A DNA stretch of 64,000 nucleotides from NCBI RefSeq assembly GCF_002243045.1, contig NZ_MBKP01000009.1, positions 1 to 64,000 on the forward strand, written 5' to 3'. Source of the DNA: Methanolobus psychrotolerans (GTDB lineage Archaea > Halobacteriota > Methanosarcinia > Methanosarcinales > Methanosarcinaceae). Under the pieces are notes generated by a model that saw nothing but the letters and a program-made list of their open reading frames with translations, was not told the DNA's origin and did not search any database. How positions within the stretch are numbered: position 1 is the first letter of the stretch; each line of letters begins with the position of its first letter. The position numbers and the translations under genes are program-made. Positions 11,617 to 21,655 of the stretch are shown in pieces.

Positions 11617-12798
11617 ATGACAAAGAAAGTAGTACTTGCTTATTCAGGCGGACTTGACACTTCTGTGTGCATCCCGCTGCTCAAAGAGGAATACGGCTAC
11701 GATGAAGTTGTTACGGTAGCAGTAGATGTGGGACAGCCGGAAGAAGATGTTAAGCAGGCTGAAGAGAAAGCACAGAGGATAAGTGACAAGCATTTCACCC
11801 TTGATGTGCGTGAGGAGTTTGTCAGGGATTACATCTTCCCGCTCATCAGGGCTAACGGCGACTATGAAGGATATGTGATGGGCACATCCATTGCACGTCC
11901 CCTCATTGCCAGGAAGGTCGTTGAGATAGCAGAGAAGGAAAATGCTGTTGCACTTGCACACGGATGTACCGGCAAGGGTAATGACCAGCTTCGTTTTGAG
12001 GCAATCTTCCGCCTGACCGACATGGATGTCATCGCACCAATGAGGGACATGAACCTAACCCGTGAGTGGGAAATAGAGTATGCAAAGAAACACGGCATAC
12101 CTGTGACCGTCACAGCCGCAAAGCCATGGAGTGTGGATGAGAACATCTGGAGCCGCAGTATCGAAGGCGGTAAGCTGGAAGACCCCGGATACATACCACC
12201 TGAGGAGATCTACAAGTGGACCGTGTCCCCTGAATCAGCTCCTGCAGCACAGACCATGGTTATTGGTTTTGAGAACGGTGTCCCTGTTTCCCTTGACGGG
12301 AAAAAGATGGACGGTGTCGAGCTTATAATGAAGCTCAATGAGATAGCAGGTTCCCACGGTGTTGGCAGGACCGATATGATCGAGGACCGTGTCCTTGGAC
12401 TTAAGGCACGTGAGAACTATGAACACCCTGCAGCCACAGTGCTCCTTACAGCCCACAAGGATCTTGAGAAGCTTGTGCTCACCAGAGCAGAGCTGAAGTT
12501 CAAGAAAGGCGTGGATGAACAGTGGTCAGAGCTTGCCTACTATGGCCTTGTTGACGAGCCGCTCTACCATGACCTGAACGCTTTCATTAACAAGACACAG
12601 CAGCGTGTAGCTGGTACTGTGACCGTGAAACTGCACAAGGGCAGCGTCATGATACTTGCACGCACATCCCCGTATGCACTCTACTCAGAAGACCTCGTAT
12701 CCTTTGACAGTGCGACCATCAACCAGAAGGATGCGGAAGGGTTTGCAAAGTACCACGGTTTCCAGGCAAGGATGTATAAGAAGGTTGTTGAAAAGTAG
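11617..12798 (+). CDS. argG: Argininosuccinate synthase
   Basis: ArgG joins citrulline and aspartate with ATP, the penultimate step of arginine synthesis. The PP-loop AYSGGLDTS is at residues 8-16. The family motifs [15 protein letters not shown] and SPEAFYG-type C-terminal region (here [13 protein letters not shown]) are present. At 393 aa it is normal length. It lies 26 bp after carB, so carbamoyl phosphate supply and its use in arginine synthesis are co-transcribed. The ribosome site is weak (AGGATC). Confidence 0.96.
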   Translation: MTKKVVLAYSGGLDTSVCIPLLKEEYGYDEVVTVAVDVGQPEEDVKQAEEKAQRISDKHFTLDVREEFVRDYIFPLIRANGDYEGYVMGTSIARPLIARKVVEIAEKENAVALAHGCTGKGNDQLRFEAIFRLTDMDVIAPMRDMNLTREWEIEYAKKHGIPVTVTAAKPWSVDENIWSRSIEGGKLEDPGYIPPEEIYKWTVSPESAPAAQTMVIGFENGVPVSLDGKKMDGVELIMKLNEIAGSHGVGRTDMIEDRVLGLKARENYEHPAATVLLTAHKDLEKLVLTRAELKFKKGVDEQWSELAYYGLVDEPLYHDLNAFINKTQQRVAGTVTVKLHKGSVMILARTSPYALYSEDLVSFDSATINQKDAEGFAKYHGFQARMYKKVVEK

Positions 12799-12806
12799 GA
12801 TCGTGT

Positions 12807-12860
12807 GCCGGGAAACCGGCAATTCATCCATTTTCTGCTCATTTTTTATTTTTACATTTC
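12807..12860 (+). terminator. Hairpin plus T-rich tract after argG
   Basis: A perfect stem GCCGG-GAAA-CCGGC (12807-12820) with a GAAA tetraloop lies 9 bases past the argG stop. About 20 bases further on are T-rich runs (ATTTTTTATTTTTAC). Archaea can terminate on T-runs alone; the hairpin may protect the 3' end. The gene on the other strand converges here. Confidence 0.55.
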
Positions 12861-12893
12861 CTGTTGTTCCGGAAAAATCAGATAAATATAACT

Positions 12894-14396
12894 TCATTTC
12901 GGCATGTACTTTATCCTCTTACCACATGCCATGCAAAAATTGCCTTCTGATGGCATTGTACTGCCGCAATAAGGACAGGAGGTAATCCTGGAACCAATAT
13001 TGGAACGCTGGACAACAGAATCTTTTATATGTGTCTCTATCCTGTCTCCATAATGTATGTTCTGTATCACTGTCTGGCCATCGGCATGTGCTTTTGTCCC
13101 ATCATCTTTTGTTTTCATGTTTTTGGCGCTCCTGCTAAGGAACTTTATGAAAATGAGGATGATAAGGGCCACAATCATTATTCCTGGTAGCTGGGAACTG
13201 ATGCCGGAAGAAGCATTTGTCGAAGAACTCGAAGAACTATAAATGGATGAACTTGATGCAGAACCACCACTTACCGTTGCAGTAACTTTTTCTGAGAGGC
13301 TCAGGCGGTCCATTGATACTGAGACAGAGGCAGTGGCTCCATCCTTTACGGTAACCGTCCTGTCCAGATCCTTATAACCTTCTTTTATCAGCCGGATATT
13401 ATATGTTTCAGGAGGGATGTTTTCAATATACATGGGTGTTACTCCCTTGTAAGTACCGGCCAGATATACGCTTGCACCCGATGGTGCGGAATCGATATCG
13501 ATATTCCCATTTTTTTTAACTAATACCATAGAATAAGTTGTTGAAGTGCCTGCATTGATATAAAAGGAATCAGACACATCTCTGTAACCGTTCATACTCA
13601 AAGCAATAGTATGTGAACCAGGTATGAGTGCGTCCAGTGTTAGGGGACTAACTCCTGTATATCTGCCATCTATGCTGATAGAGGCACTCCTTGGATCAGT
13701 TGATATACTCACACTGCCAGTTTTCTGAGAAAGTTCCTTTGAAAGTGAACTTTGAGAGTCTGCCGTGACATCGACACTGGTACTCAGATCATTATAGCCA
13801 TCTTTTTTTAGGAGAACAGTATGTTTTCCTTTCATCACACTGGAGATGGTCATAGGTGATCTGCCTACATATTTTCCGTCAAGATAGATGTCAACATCAG
13901 GCGGCGTTGTACTGACAGCTATCTGTCCATATGGATTATTTATGGTAAAAAATTGTTGATCATGTATGTAATATGGTCCGAAGGTATTGATATTGAACAG
14001 GTCCATCTCATAGTACTTGACCGTGACAGCTATAGTTCGTGTCCCTGGTGTTGCAGTATCGCTCAATTCAATGGGGAAATAGAATGACTTACTCGAACTT
14101 GTTCCTATTCTGGATATGCCCTGTGAAACTGAACCTCCGGCAACCCCGCTGGAAGGTGATACCTGGACAGATACAGTGACATCCTTTACCCAGTCATTCC
14201 CACCAACCTCTGATACAAGAACACTCAAAGTTGCAGATCCACCTGGATAGAGGGCAGGGGTGAAACCTATCTGGGTAACAACCACAGGTGTTCCTGCATG
14301 TGCCGGGGATGACATGAACAAAAGGATTAACAATATCAATGCTGTTCTTCCTACGTTTAATGGAAGGGTCGTTTTTGAACACTGAATTACCAACAT
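12894..14396 (-). CDS. Surface PEGA-repeat protein with C-terminal zinc ribbon
   Basis: The protein has a Sec-type signal (hydrophobic stretch ending SSPAHAG), a beta-rich region, and three PEGA repeats at about residues 157-370. Each repeat contains IxLDGxYxGxSP- and KxGYxDL-like segments. A Ser-rich linker and a membrane helix near residue 400 follow, then a cytoplasmic zinc ribbon (CPYCGSTMP...CMACGKRI). The topology is therefore outside PEGA, inside zinc finger. PEGA proteins are common S-layer associated proteins in methanogens; the exact role is unknown. The ORF track start is TTG at 14432; ATG 14396 is preferred because GGGGAA lies six bases upstream and the shared TATA box is about 50 bp away. 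This gives 500 aa. Confidence 0.8.
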   Translation of the reverse strand: MLVIQCSKTTLPLNVGRTALILLILLFMSSPAHAGTPVVVTQIGFTPALYPGGSATLSVLVSEVGGNDWVKDVTVSVQVSPSSGVAGGSVSQGISRIGTSSSKSFYFPIELSDTATPGTRTIAVTVKYYEMDLFNINTFGPYYIHDQQFFTINNPYGQIAVSTTPPDVDIYLDGKYVGRSPMTISSVMKGKHTVLLKKDGYNDLSTSVDVTADSQSSLSKELSQKTGSVSISTDPRSASISIDGRYTGVSPLTLDALIPGSHTIALSMNGYRDVSDSFYINAGTSTTYSMVLVKKNGNIDIDSAPSGASVYLAGTYKGVTPMYIENIPPETYNIRLIKEGYKDLDRTVTVKDGATASVSVSMDRLSLSEKVTATVSGGSASSSSIYSSSSSSTNASSGISSQLPGIMIVALIILIFIKFLSRSAKNMKTKDDGTKAHADGQTVIQNIHYGDRIETHIKDSVVQRSNIGSRITSCPYCGSTMPSEGNFCMACGKRIKYMPK

Positions 14397-14435
14397 AAAA
14401 ATTCCCCGAATGATATATGCACTTTTAAACAATAA

Positions 14436-14450
14436 GTAAATATATAAAGA
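14436..14450. promoter_or_regulatory. Shared divergent TATA element
   Basis: GTAAATATATAAAGA reads as a TATA box on both strands. It is about 45 bp from the ATG of the PEGA gene on the minus strand and about 45 bp from the YqaA-type gene ATG on the plus strand. One AT-rich element, or two overlapping ones, probably serves both genes. Confidence 0.5.
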
Positions 14451-14487
14451 ATGTATTTATAACTTTGCAAAATAGGTGAGAGATACA

Positions 14488-14937
14488 ATGGTCGATATAA
14501 TGCCACTGCTAACTGATTATGGATACATAAGCCTCTTCATTACAAGTTTTCTTGCCTCAACGATATTGCCACTTGGCTCTGAAGGTCTTGTAGTATTAAT
14601 GGTCCTTGGTAATTTCAATATCTATGCTGTCGTTCTTGTTGCATCAATAGCAAATTTCCTGGGAGCATGTACTTCATACTACATCGGATCCACAGGACGG
14701 ACTCTATTAATAAGCAAATACATGCATATATCCGATAAGCAACTTAAGCGTGCAGAAGAAGGGTTCATGAAATATGGCGCTTTTTCGCTTCTTTTCACCT
14801 GGTTGCCAGGTATAGGTGATGCCATCACTGTTGCCGGAGGTCTTTTACGGTACAGATTCAGCTACTTTGCCATCCTTGTCTTCGCAGGAAAACTTTTCAG
14901 GTACACGGTTGTTGCCTACATTGCCAGCAGGTATTGA
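14488..14937 (+). CDS. YqaA-type DedA/SNARE-associated membrane protein
   Basis: A 149-aa integral membrane protein of the small YqaA branch of the DedA family. Hydrophobic segments and the family glycine/proline pattern (LPLGSEGLVVLMVL, ANFLGACTSYYIGS, TWLPGIGDAITVAGG) are visible. DedA proteins take part in lipid flipping and membrane homeostasis; the substrate here is unknown. The ORF track starts at GTG 14476, but AGGTGAG at 14474-14480 is the ribosome site for ATG 14488. It is divergent from the PEGA gene. Confidence 0.85.
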   Translation: MVDIMPLLTDYGYISLFITSFLASTILPLGSEGLVVLMVLGNFNIYAVVLVASIANFLGACTSYYIGSTGRTLLISKYMHISDKQLKRAEEGFMKYGAFSLLFTWLPGIGDAITVAGGLLRYRFSYFAILVFAGKLFRYTVVAYIASRY

Positions 14938-15159
14938 GCAGTATAAAGTTCTCTTTTGCTGATTGCCGGCTGATTCTAAATGAAACAGGTTGATGAGTTA
15001 CGTCCGCAAACAAAAAAAGTATCTATGTCGTGTAATCATTGAGGCAATGCTACTATCATTATTCTCGATCTTACAGTATGAACTACGGTAAACGCTTGTG
15101 AGGCCAAATCGTTGGGTTTGGCAATGACCTGGAAGCCACGCTTTTTAATGGTTGGTAGT

Positions 15160-15600
15160 TTACGGAATAACAAGTACTGGTCTTTTTGCATGCCGTACTA
15201 CATTCTCTGCGACACTTCCAAGCAGGATATGACCAAGCCCTGTAACTCCCAATGTTCCCATCACAATCAGGTCTATGTTGTTCTCTGTAGCAAAATCGAC
15301 AATACCGTCTGCAGGTGTTTTATCTTCAATGATCACAGGCTCTACTTTAACTCCTTCCTTTTTGCCGACATCCGCTACATATCCGGTAGCTTTCTCACCT
15401 ACTTCCTTCAGATGGTTTTCAAGTGCTTTTGACCACATCTCCCCACGCATGGCAAGAGTAACACCTGTATGAGGCACAACATAAAGAGCACTGACCTTAG
15501 CACCGTTCGCTTTTGCCAGTCCTATACCCCATTCCACTGCGTTCTTTACTTTATCCGATCCATCGGTAGCCACTGCTATTGTTCTTATTTCTGCACTCAT
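15160..15600 (-). CDS. Universal stress protein, UspA family
   Basis: A 146-aa cytoplasmic alpha/beta protein. It starts with the USP strand IAVATDGSDKVKNAVEW. It ends with the ATP-binding pattern G-x2-G-x9-G-S (GTLGVTGLGHILLGS, about residues 115-130), so it belongs to the nucleotide-binding class. The ribosome site AGGGG lies 7-8 bases upstream of ATG. It stands alone between unrelated genes; the 222-bp gap on its 3' side (14938-15159) shows no gene. Confidence 0.93.
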   Translation of the reverse strand: MSAEIRTIAVATDGSDKVKNAVEWGIGLAKANGAKVSALYVVPHTGVTLAMRGEMWSKALENHLKEVGEKATGYVADVGKKEGVKVEPVIIEDKTPADGIVDFATENNIDLIVMGTLGVTGLGHILLGSVAENVVRHAKRPVLVIP

Positions 15601-15816
15601 GCTTTTAACCCCTAATAATTATTCTATTTTCACGAAATATATACCTGTTGGGTCAAGCATCAAAGAATATACCTGAGGAAATCAAAAGCAGATATCGGGA
15701 TGATAAATTAACCAAAAAGTAGGATGCGGAGTAAACTGATCTGTAGATATTTCGGCGTTCAGTTCACCTGTATTTTTGTAATTATCCTTTGTACTGGATT
15801 GTGGGACCTATGGCAA

Positions 15817-17148
15817 TCAACCGATCGTATAATTCGCATCGAACCCGTTTATGTAAGTGTAACCTGGATCGAACTCGAGCCGGAAATCGATGCCATTTGA
15901 AGGTCTTATGTCGTACAGCCGGATCTCAGAACCATTCGGCGGGTACCAGCCAATGAGTACATTACTGCCCCCGTTTTCAGTGAAATAGGTCTGGGAGAGG
16001 TCTGCAGGCAGGTAATACGATAATGTGGATTCGAAGTTGTCGGCCTTACTTATGAAAATACTTGTTATATCCCCTGTATCTGTCAGGACACCGTTCATAT
16101 AGAACTTAACATTGAAGTCATATGTTGTGATCTTTCGGGACGAGCCAGAGATGCTTATATCTGATTCGCCTGATGTCTGGTGGCCGTTCATAACAAGCAT
16201 GACATTTCTGTTGTTTGGGATGCTGGTTGGGACACCATCGATAGTTATCGAACTGCCACCGCCTCCGGTCTTGAACTGGATGTAGTTCCCATCTGCAATA
16301 TATCCTCCTTTGTAGGATTTCTGCAGACGCATGTTCACTCCCGGGACAGGTGCAGATGTATCCGATACTACAGTCCATGTCCATGTCAGTGAATCGGTAA
16401 GAAGGGGATTTGTGTTGTTCTTAGCTATCAGTGTTACCGTATATGTGCCCTCAGATGCACTTGTATTTGTATAGGATGGACTGGTTCCGTTGGACCATGC
16501 AAAGTGCTGGCCATTCAGGAGGAATTCATTTATGGAGGACTGGCTGCTGATTGCATTGAAGGTTACAGATTGTGAGGTATTGCTCTGGTATGGGGTTAAA
16601 GGATTCTGGCCGGACAGGACCGGAGCTGTCGGTGACGGTGTTGGTGCTGAAGTATTTCCCGACGGAATAACATTCATGCTGTCTCCAAGCAGGGTCCCGC
16701 TTTTGATCACAAGATTTGAATTCGTAGTGATAAGGGCAATAGCAACGTAATCATCCTGGCCGATATTATATGACCACAGTTGTGAAGCATTGATCCTTAT
16801 AATTTCACCAAGATCCCAGGTGGCACTTTGTTTAATCTGTTCCAGCTCAGAGGATGAAAGCTCCCTTCGGGTGTTGTTGATGTCCAGTAACAGGCGGACT
16901 TCAGGTATGTCTACTCTCTCTCCGCCTGCATGACGCAGATAAATAGTGTCAGAATCCACATCGACCCAGCCCTGGATGTCAGCATGTACTTTTTCCAGGG
17001 GAGTGGCATATGAGAATATGAACACAGTGATCACTGAGAATGCAAGTACAGCAATAGCTGTCATCAGTACCTCTCCAATGATTTCGGAGACAGCATCTGT
17101 ATTTTTAAGAAATGTACTGTTGTGACGGTTCATGCGGACCTGTATCAT
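15817..17148 (-). CDS. Archaeal type IV pilin-like surface protein
   Basis: The N-terminus carries the archaeal Pilin_N (DUF1628) pattern: a short basic leader, DAVSEIIGEVLM and then a 20-residue hydrophobic helix. This predicts a class III signal processed by a PibD/EppA-type peptidase and assembly into, or anchoring on, a pilus-like filament. At 443 aa it is much longer than minor pilins. The middle has a Pro/Thr linker (TPSPTAP) and a PKD/Ig-like domain (about 190-270) followed by a beta-rich domain. Two close starts exist, ATG 17148 and ATG 17133 (with AGGTC four bases upstream). No pilus assembly genes are nearby. Confidence 0.75.
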   Translation of the reverse strand: MIQVRMNRHNSTFLKNTDAVSEIIGEVLMTAIAVLAFSVITVFIFSYATPLEKVHADIQGWVDVDSDTIYLRHAGGERVDIPEVRLLLDINNTRRELSSSELEQIKQSATWDLGEIIRINASQLWSYNIGQDDYVAIALITTNSNLVIKSGTLLGDSMNVIPSGNTSAPTPSPTAPVLSGQNPLTPYQSNTSQSVTFNAISSQSSINEFLLNGQHFAWSNGTSPSYTNTSASEGTYTVTLIAKNNTNPLLTDSLTWTWTVVSDTSAPVPGVNMRLQKSYKGGYIADGNYIQFKTGGGGSSITIDGVPTSIPNNRNVMLVMNGHQTSGESDISISGSSRKITTYDFNVKFYMNGVLTDTGDITSIFISKADNFESTLSYYLPADLSQTYFTENGGSNVLIGWYPPNGSEIRLYDIRPSNGIDFRLEFDPGYTYINGFDANYTIG

Positions 17149-17321
17149 TAAATGGTCTGTGTAATGGATATTAAGGTATGCGTATTCTTAAGAAAAGCTG
17201 GGCACGGTAATTGTACTGTAATTGTACTGTAATATCTCTTTTACTTTTGGCCACTATCAGCTTGTATATAGTTATTATCATGTATAATATATAAAAACAT
17301 GGCATATTATATCTGCTCTAT

Positions 17322-17519
17322 TTACCAAGCTACTTTTCTCCCGATATAATAGCCTGTTTCAGGATCATGGAACAACGCTTTATTGATCTCATATCTTGCG
17401 TTTTGACATTTAACAGATTTACAGGCAGCCTGATCAATAAATGAAGATTGCTTCGCCGAATTGCACAGGATAATGGTGATGTTAATATAGAAGTCCTCAT
17501 AAATTATATCACGCTTCAT
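17322..17519 (-). CDS. Small hypothetical protein, three-cysteine motif
   Basis: A 65-aa ORF with protein-like composition (aromatic and charged residues, no low complexity) and three cysteines, two as CKSVKC. It lies divergently upstream of the DUF1638 gene. I do not recognise the family. A ribosome site is not obvious. It is the only plausible content of the 17149-17605 gap apart from AT-rich promoter-like sequence near 17280-17300. Confidence 0.4.
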   Translation of the reverse strand: MKRDIIYEDFYINITIILCNSAKQSSFIDQAACKSVKCQNARYEINKALFHDPETGYYIGRKVAW

Positions 17520-17605
17520 CAGGTCAGCTTTTTACCTGTGGAAAAACTGCACTTGTGGGTTGTAGGAGTTCCGTGTTCCAAAAAATAAAAGGGAAGGTTC
17601 GAAAA

Positions 17606-18406
17606 ATGCCATTGTTGTATCTGATATCCTGTCGTATGTTTGAAGATGAACTTGTCCATATATTCGAAGAGAAAGATAAGAGTGCCTGCTTGATACTAAT
17701 TGATAACGAGAACGTTGAAGGAATTGAAAAGAAGCTAAATGAAGTATCTGTAAAATATCAAAAAACATCCGTTGAGGATCTGCCTTCAAAACTTTGTTCC
17801 ACAAATGACTTTGTAGTAGTCCTGAATTTATTGGAGTTTGCACTGGATGCTAACCCTCCGCTTTTAAAAGAAAAAGTTTATAGGGCTATCGAAGAGAAGG
17901 GAGAATTATTTGACGGTATACTTGTCTTTTATGGTCTCTGTGGAAATGTGCTTGGTTCACTTGAAAAGGATTTTGCTTATCTGGGTATTCCTGTGAGGAT
18001 ACTTAAAGATGCTCATGGGAACATTGTAGATGATTGTATATGTGCTGCCTTTGAGAACAGGAGTACTTATGTTGAGGCTGTTATAGGTGACAAAAGAGGA
18101 GAAGGAACATACTTCCTTACACCAATGCAGGCGGCTAACTGGAGGGAAATGCTTGTTCTTGCGAAATTAGCACCCAATCCGGAAGATACCGAAATGATGA
18201 AAATGGTTTTTGATTATTCCGGTTATAAAAATGTCGGTAAGGTTGATACAGGATTATGTTACGAAAAAGAGTTTGGGAACATCGTAGATGAATTTGCCTC
18301 CCTCTTTGGCTTTGAACAAATATTGTATAATGGTTCCACGAAAATAGCTGAAGAATGCTATCATTCCATTAAAAAAGATATCACAATGTTAAACGATTTA
18401 GAGTGA
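17606..18406 (+). CDS. DUF1638 family protein
   Basis: A cytoplasmic alpha/beta protein matching DUF1638: an N-terminal strand with Cys (LYLISCRMFEDEL), VFYGLCGNVLG in the middle and GTYFLTPMQAANW after it. In Methanosarcinales, DUF1638 genes often accompany methylamine methyltransferases and corrinoid proteins; the function is unknown. No such genes are in this window, so it is isolated here. ATG 17606 with AAGGTTC upstream is preferred over the GTG at 17555, giving 266 aa. It converges on, and overlaps by 9 bp, the EamA gene. Confidence 0.75.
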   Translation: MPLLYLISCRMFEDELVHIFEEKDKSACLILIDNENVEGIEKKLNEVSVKYQKTSVEDLPSKLCSTNDFVVVLNLLEFALDANPPLLKEKVYRAIEEKGELFDGILVFYGLCGNVLGSLEKDFAYLGIPVRILKDAHGNIVDDCICAAFENRSTYVEAVIGDKRGEGTYFLTPMQAANWREMLVLAKLAPNPEDTEMMKMVFDYSGYKNVGKVDTGLCYEKEFGNIVDEFASLFGFEQILYNGSTKIAEECYHSIKKDITMLNDLE

Positions 18407-19243
18407 TATCAGAATAATTGCCGCCAGAACACAGATCACACCAACCCACTGCCTGGGTGCCAGTTTCTCTTTAAGGATCAACCAGGCAAGCAGCACCGTG
18501 CCAGCAGGATAAAGTGAAGAAGTGATCGATGCGATATCAAGCCTGCCTGCCTGGGAGGCAAGTGCATAGAATGTGTTCCCACCGGTGTCAAAAACACCTG
18601 CAATCAGAACAACAGGCAGAACACTGCGGGAAGGCATTTCCACCTGGCCGGAAAGGATGATGAATGCCAGCAGTACTCCCACAGCAGCGATCCTGGCAGC
18701 AGTAAGTGGCCAGAGAACGGCGTTTTCGCTCACGTGGTCTATGGTTACAAAGAAAAGGCCAAATCCCGTTCCTGCAGCAAAGGGTAAGTATAGGTCTTTT
18801 TTCTGTATCCTGATACCTTCACTGTTACCTGCGATAAGCCATACTGCTATAAGGGCAATTACAAAACCTATGATCTGCTGGATCGCAGGCAGTCCTTCAT
18901 AGAAGGCACCATATACAACCGGTACACTTGCAGCTACAACAGCAGATACCGGAGCTACAAAGCCCATTTTGCCTAGTGACAGTCCTTTATACAGGGCTAA
19001 CAAGGCAATGCTTATGAAAATTCCCGCAAGGCCCCCCCAGATCATGCCACTTAAAGAAGGCATCTGTTCATCCAGTACGTAGGCAGATCCTGCTAAAAGA
19101 AAAACTCCAACTGCTTGTGTGATCAAAACAACAGAATAAACATTTGCCTTCTTCGAGGCAAAACCCCCGCTAAAATCTCCAGCTCCCCATGAAGCTGCAG
19201 AGATAAGTCCAAAGAACACAACAAGAAATTCGGCAGGTATCAA
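18398..19243 (-). CDS. EamA/DMT-superfamily transporter
   Basis: A 281-aa membrane protein with about ten hydrophobic helices in two repeated EamA halves (ISAASWGAGDFSGGFASK in the first, VFDTGGNTFYALASQAG in the second). Members export amino acids, metabolites or drugs; the substrate cannot be told. The start is TTG at 19243, with GGAG seven bases upstream (GGAGTAAGCAC). Its 3' end overlaps DUF1638 convergently. Confidence 0.88.
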   Translation of the reverse strand: MIPAEFLVVFFGLISAASWGAGDFSGGFASKKANVYSVVLITQAVGVFLLAGSAYVLDEQMPSLSGMIWGGLAGIFISIALLALYKGLSLGKMGFVAPVSAVVAASVPVVYGAFYEGLPAIQQIIGFVIALIAVWLIAGNSEGIRIQKKDLYLPFAAGTGFGLFFVTIDHVSENAVLWPLTAARIAAVGVLLAFIILSGQVEMPSRSVLPVVLIAGVFDTGGNTFYALASQAGRLDIASITSSLYPAGTVLLAWLILKEKLAPRQWVGVICVLAAIILISL

Positions 19244-19294
19244 GTGCTTACTCCATGATAGATCACAACTGCGGGAAAGTTCCCTCGAGCACGA

Positions 19295-19696
19295 TCACTG
19301 TCTGTTCTTAAGAATGAACCGGAGCAAGTCAGGACTCATATTCAGTTCTCTGTCCATCTTTGCTTCGATCTCCTTGTCTGAAAATCCTTCTTTCCTGTAC
19401 TGGTCAATGTGGTCATAGACGCTCTGTGAGATCTCAGAGTACTCGTTGATATCCTTGCGATGACCCCATACATCACCCTCGATAAGTGCAATACCCTTCA
19501 TTTCAAGGAACATCCCGGTGGATCTGGAAATGGTATTCTTATAGGATGGAGGAACATGAAGCGCTTTTACACTTGGGCATTTTGTCACCAGGGATAAGAT
19601 ATCGGTGTTTGAAGGTCTGAATGTAAGATGCACGATCTCTTCGTTAGGTCCAAGAGTGTTTATCTCTTCTTTTGAACTTACAACTCTGATTTTCAT
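19295..19696 (-). CDS. DUF1699 family protein
   Basis: A 133-aa cytoplasmic protein. The N-terminus (MKIRVVSSKEEI) and the Thr/Asn-rich core are characteristic of DUF1699, a family that appears limited to Methanosarcinales. The C-terminal third is helical and charged (EGFSDKEIEAKMDRELNM) and may bind a partner or nucleic acid. The function is unknown. It lies 51 bp upstream of the EamA gene on the same strand. The gap 19697-19921 shows only AT-rich sequence. Confidence 0.75.
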   Translation of the reverse strand: MKIRVVSSKEEINTLGPNEEIVHLTFRPSNTDILSLVTKCPSVKALHVPPSYKNTISRSTGMFLEMKGIALIEGDVWGHRKDINEYSEISQSVYDHIDQYRKEGFSDKEIEAKMDRELNMSPDLLRFILKNRQ

Positions 19697-19921
19697 TTTT
19701 ATCTATTGTCTCCAATATACTTACACAATCTTAAAAATCGATTTTCACTCGAGTCGCACCCATAATATTTAATAACTTCCATAACTTCCATAAATAGCAG
19801 GACGATCCACCAAAAAAACTTCCTCTTTTGTACAGTCAATGCTATCTATCTCATTACCCTTTCAAATTACTTACAATAATCCGACATAAAGTCCATGATC
19901 CATTCTTCATCCATTCATCTC

Positions 19922-21640
19922 TTAGTAGCAGCAATATGCATTGAGCACATATTCCTGCATCATCCTATGGGTATTGAAGAAAGAACCATTGATGGCAATT
20001 GAATTACGCATCACATCGATGAAACTGTTGCGGTCATGGTAGTACATAGGAAGGATGATGCTTTCCAGTTTGTCATACATTGATGCCGCGTCCTGTAAGT
20101 GCTTGTTCTCTTCAGTGGCTGTGGAAGCACCATTACCTATTGCCCAGCCGGTCACTCCTTCTATATTCCCTTCTATCCACCACCCATCCAGCACGCTCAG
20201 ATTGGGGACCCCGTTTAAGGCGGCTTTCATCCCGCTTGTACCGGAGGCTTCTTTGGGTGGTTCTGGAGTGTTAAGCCAGATATCAACCCCAGAGGTTATC
20301 AGTGCTCCAAGATCCATGTTGTAATTCTCAAGATAAACTATCTTTATATCGTTGGCAAGGGCATGTTTTGCTTGGAATATCCTTTTTATGAGCTGCTTCC
20401 CGCCATGGTCTGCAGGATGTGCTTTGCCTGAAAAGATCACCTGGATCTTCCCGGCATTGTCTGAGATATTCCTTAAGTGTTCAATATCATGGAACAGCAG
20501 GTCAGCCCTCTTGTAGTTAGCAGCCCTTCTTGCAAAACCAATTGTCAGTACATTATCATCCATGTATGATCCGGTTTTATTGCTGACATGGTCCATTAGT
20601 TTCCTTTTGGCTTGCATATGAGCTCCCCATATCTCTTCCTTTGGGATACTCAATGCATAGCGAAGACTGAAATTGTCTTTTTGCCACATGGGAATATAAT
20701 GATCGAACAATTTACGGAATGGATCTGAGACCCATGTGTCTGCATGAACGCCGTTGGTGATGGAATTTATTGAATAGCCAGTAAAAAGTTCCCCCGAAAT
20801 TTTCCCATGACTTTTGGCCACGCCGTTTATATAGCGACTCATATAAAGGGCCAGGTATGTCATATTTAGAGTATTTCCATTATACAGTACCCCCGGCAAT
20901 CCAAAGAAATCATCTCTTTTTCCAAGGATCATCTCTGCCATTTCTCTGGTGAATTTGTCATGGGCTGCAGGAACGATGGTATGGGTGGTGAATACGCATT
21001 TTTTATTAACTATTTTACAGTCCTCTTCCAGCACATGATCCCTGCCAGCCTTTTTAGCTTCCTCATCAAGCAGTTCCAGGGTAAGCAGTGCAGAATGTCC
21101 TTCGTTCATATGGAAACTGCGGATATTCTTATGGCCAAGCTCATTGAGCATCCGGGCTCCGCCTACACCAAGTATCAGTTCCTGGCATAATCTATAGTAG
21201 TTATCTCCTCCATAGAGGTGGTGGGTGAGTGTCCGATCCCATTCAGAGTTCCCGGGCAGGTCTGCGTCAAGGAAGTAGATAGGAACTACAAAACCGCCTA
21301 TACCCTTAATCTCATATTTCCAGGCCCTCAAATGAACTGTTCTTCCATGGACAACTACATAGATCCTTGCGGGCATCTCCTGCATGAGCTCTTCCACAGG
21401 CCAGGGATCCGGCTCCTCATGCTGCCATCCATCTTTCCCCAGTTTTTGATGAAAGTGTCCCATCCTGTAGAGGAGAGTAATTGCGACCATAGGCACCTTA
21501 AGATCAGCAGCTGAGCGTATAGTGTCACCTGCAAGTATACCAAGTCCTCCACTATAGGTGTGTATCTTTTCGTCAATACCTATCTCCATTGAAAAGTATG
21601 CCACACTACTTCTGTCATTGAGCATATCCTGCATTTTCAT
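19922..21640 (-). CDS. glgP: Alpha-glucan (glycogen) phosphorylase, short form
   Basis: A GT35 enzyme releasing glucose 1-phosphate from alpha-1,4-glucan. Visible motifs are [20 protein letters not shown] at the N-terminus, [11 protein letters not shown], and the PLP-lysine signature [14 protein letters not shown] near residue 463 followed by LDGWW. At 572 aa it matches the short alpha-glucan phosphorylase subfamily rather than the 800-aa form. It lies 15 bp downstream of the sugar kinase gene, so the pair probably handles glycogen use. It is flanked by 225 bp without a gene. Confidence 0.93.
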   Translation of the reverse strand: MKMQDMLNDRSSVAYFSMEIGIDEKIHTYSGGLGILAGDTIRSAADLKVPMVAITLLYRMGHFHQKLGKDGWQHEEPDPWPVEELMQEMPARIYVVVHGRTVHLRAWKYEIKGIGGFVVPIYFLDADLPGNSEWDRTLTHHLYGGDNYYRLCQELILGVGGARMLNELGHKNIRSFHMNEGHSALLTLELLDEEAKKAGRDHVLEEDCKIVNKKCVFTTHTIVPAAHDKFTREMAEMILGKRDDFFGLPGVLYNGNTLNMTYLALYMSRYINGVAKSHGKISGELFTGYSINSITNGVHADTWVSDPFRKLFDHYIPMWQKDNFSLRYALSIPKEEIWGAHMQAKRKLMDHVSNKTGSYMDDNVLTIGFARRAANYKRADLLFHDIEHLRNISDNAGKIQVIFSGKAHPADHGGKQLIKRIFQAKHALANDIKIVYLENYNMDLGALITSGVDIWLNTPEPPKEASGTSGMKAALNGVPNLSVLDGWWIEGNIEGVTGWAIGNGASTATEENKHLQDAASMYDKLESIILPMYYHDRNSFIDVMRNSIAINGSFFNTHRMMQEYVLNAYCCY

Positions 21641-21655
21641 TCTCCATATCCTTAT

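Noticed and set aside
14938-15159. tRNA or small RNA gene between YqaA and UspA
   Set aside because: I looked for cloverleaf-like arms and CCA-type ends and saw none.
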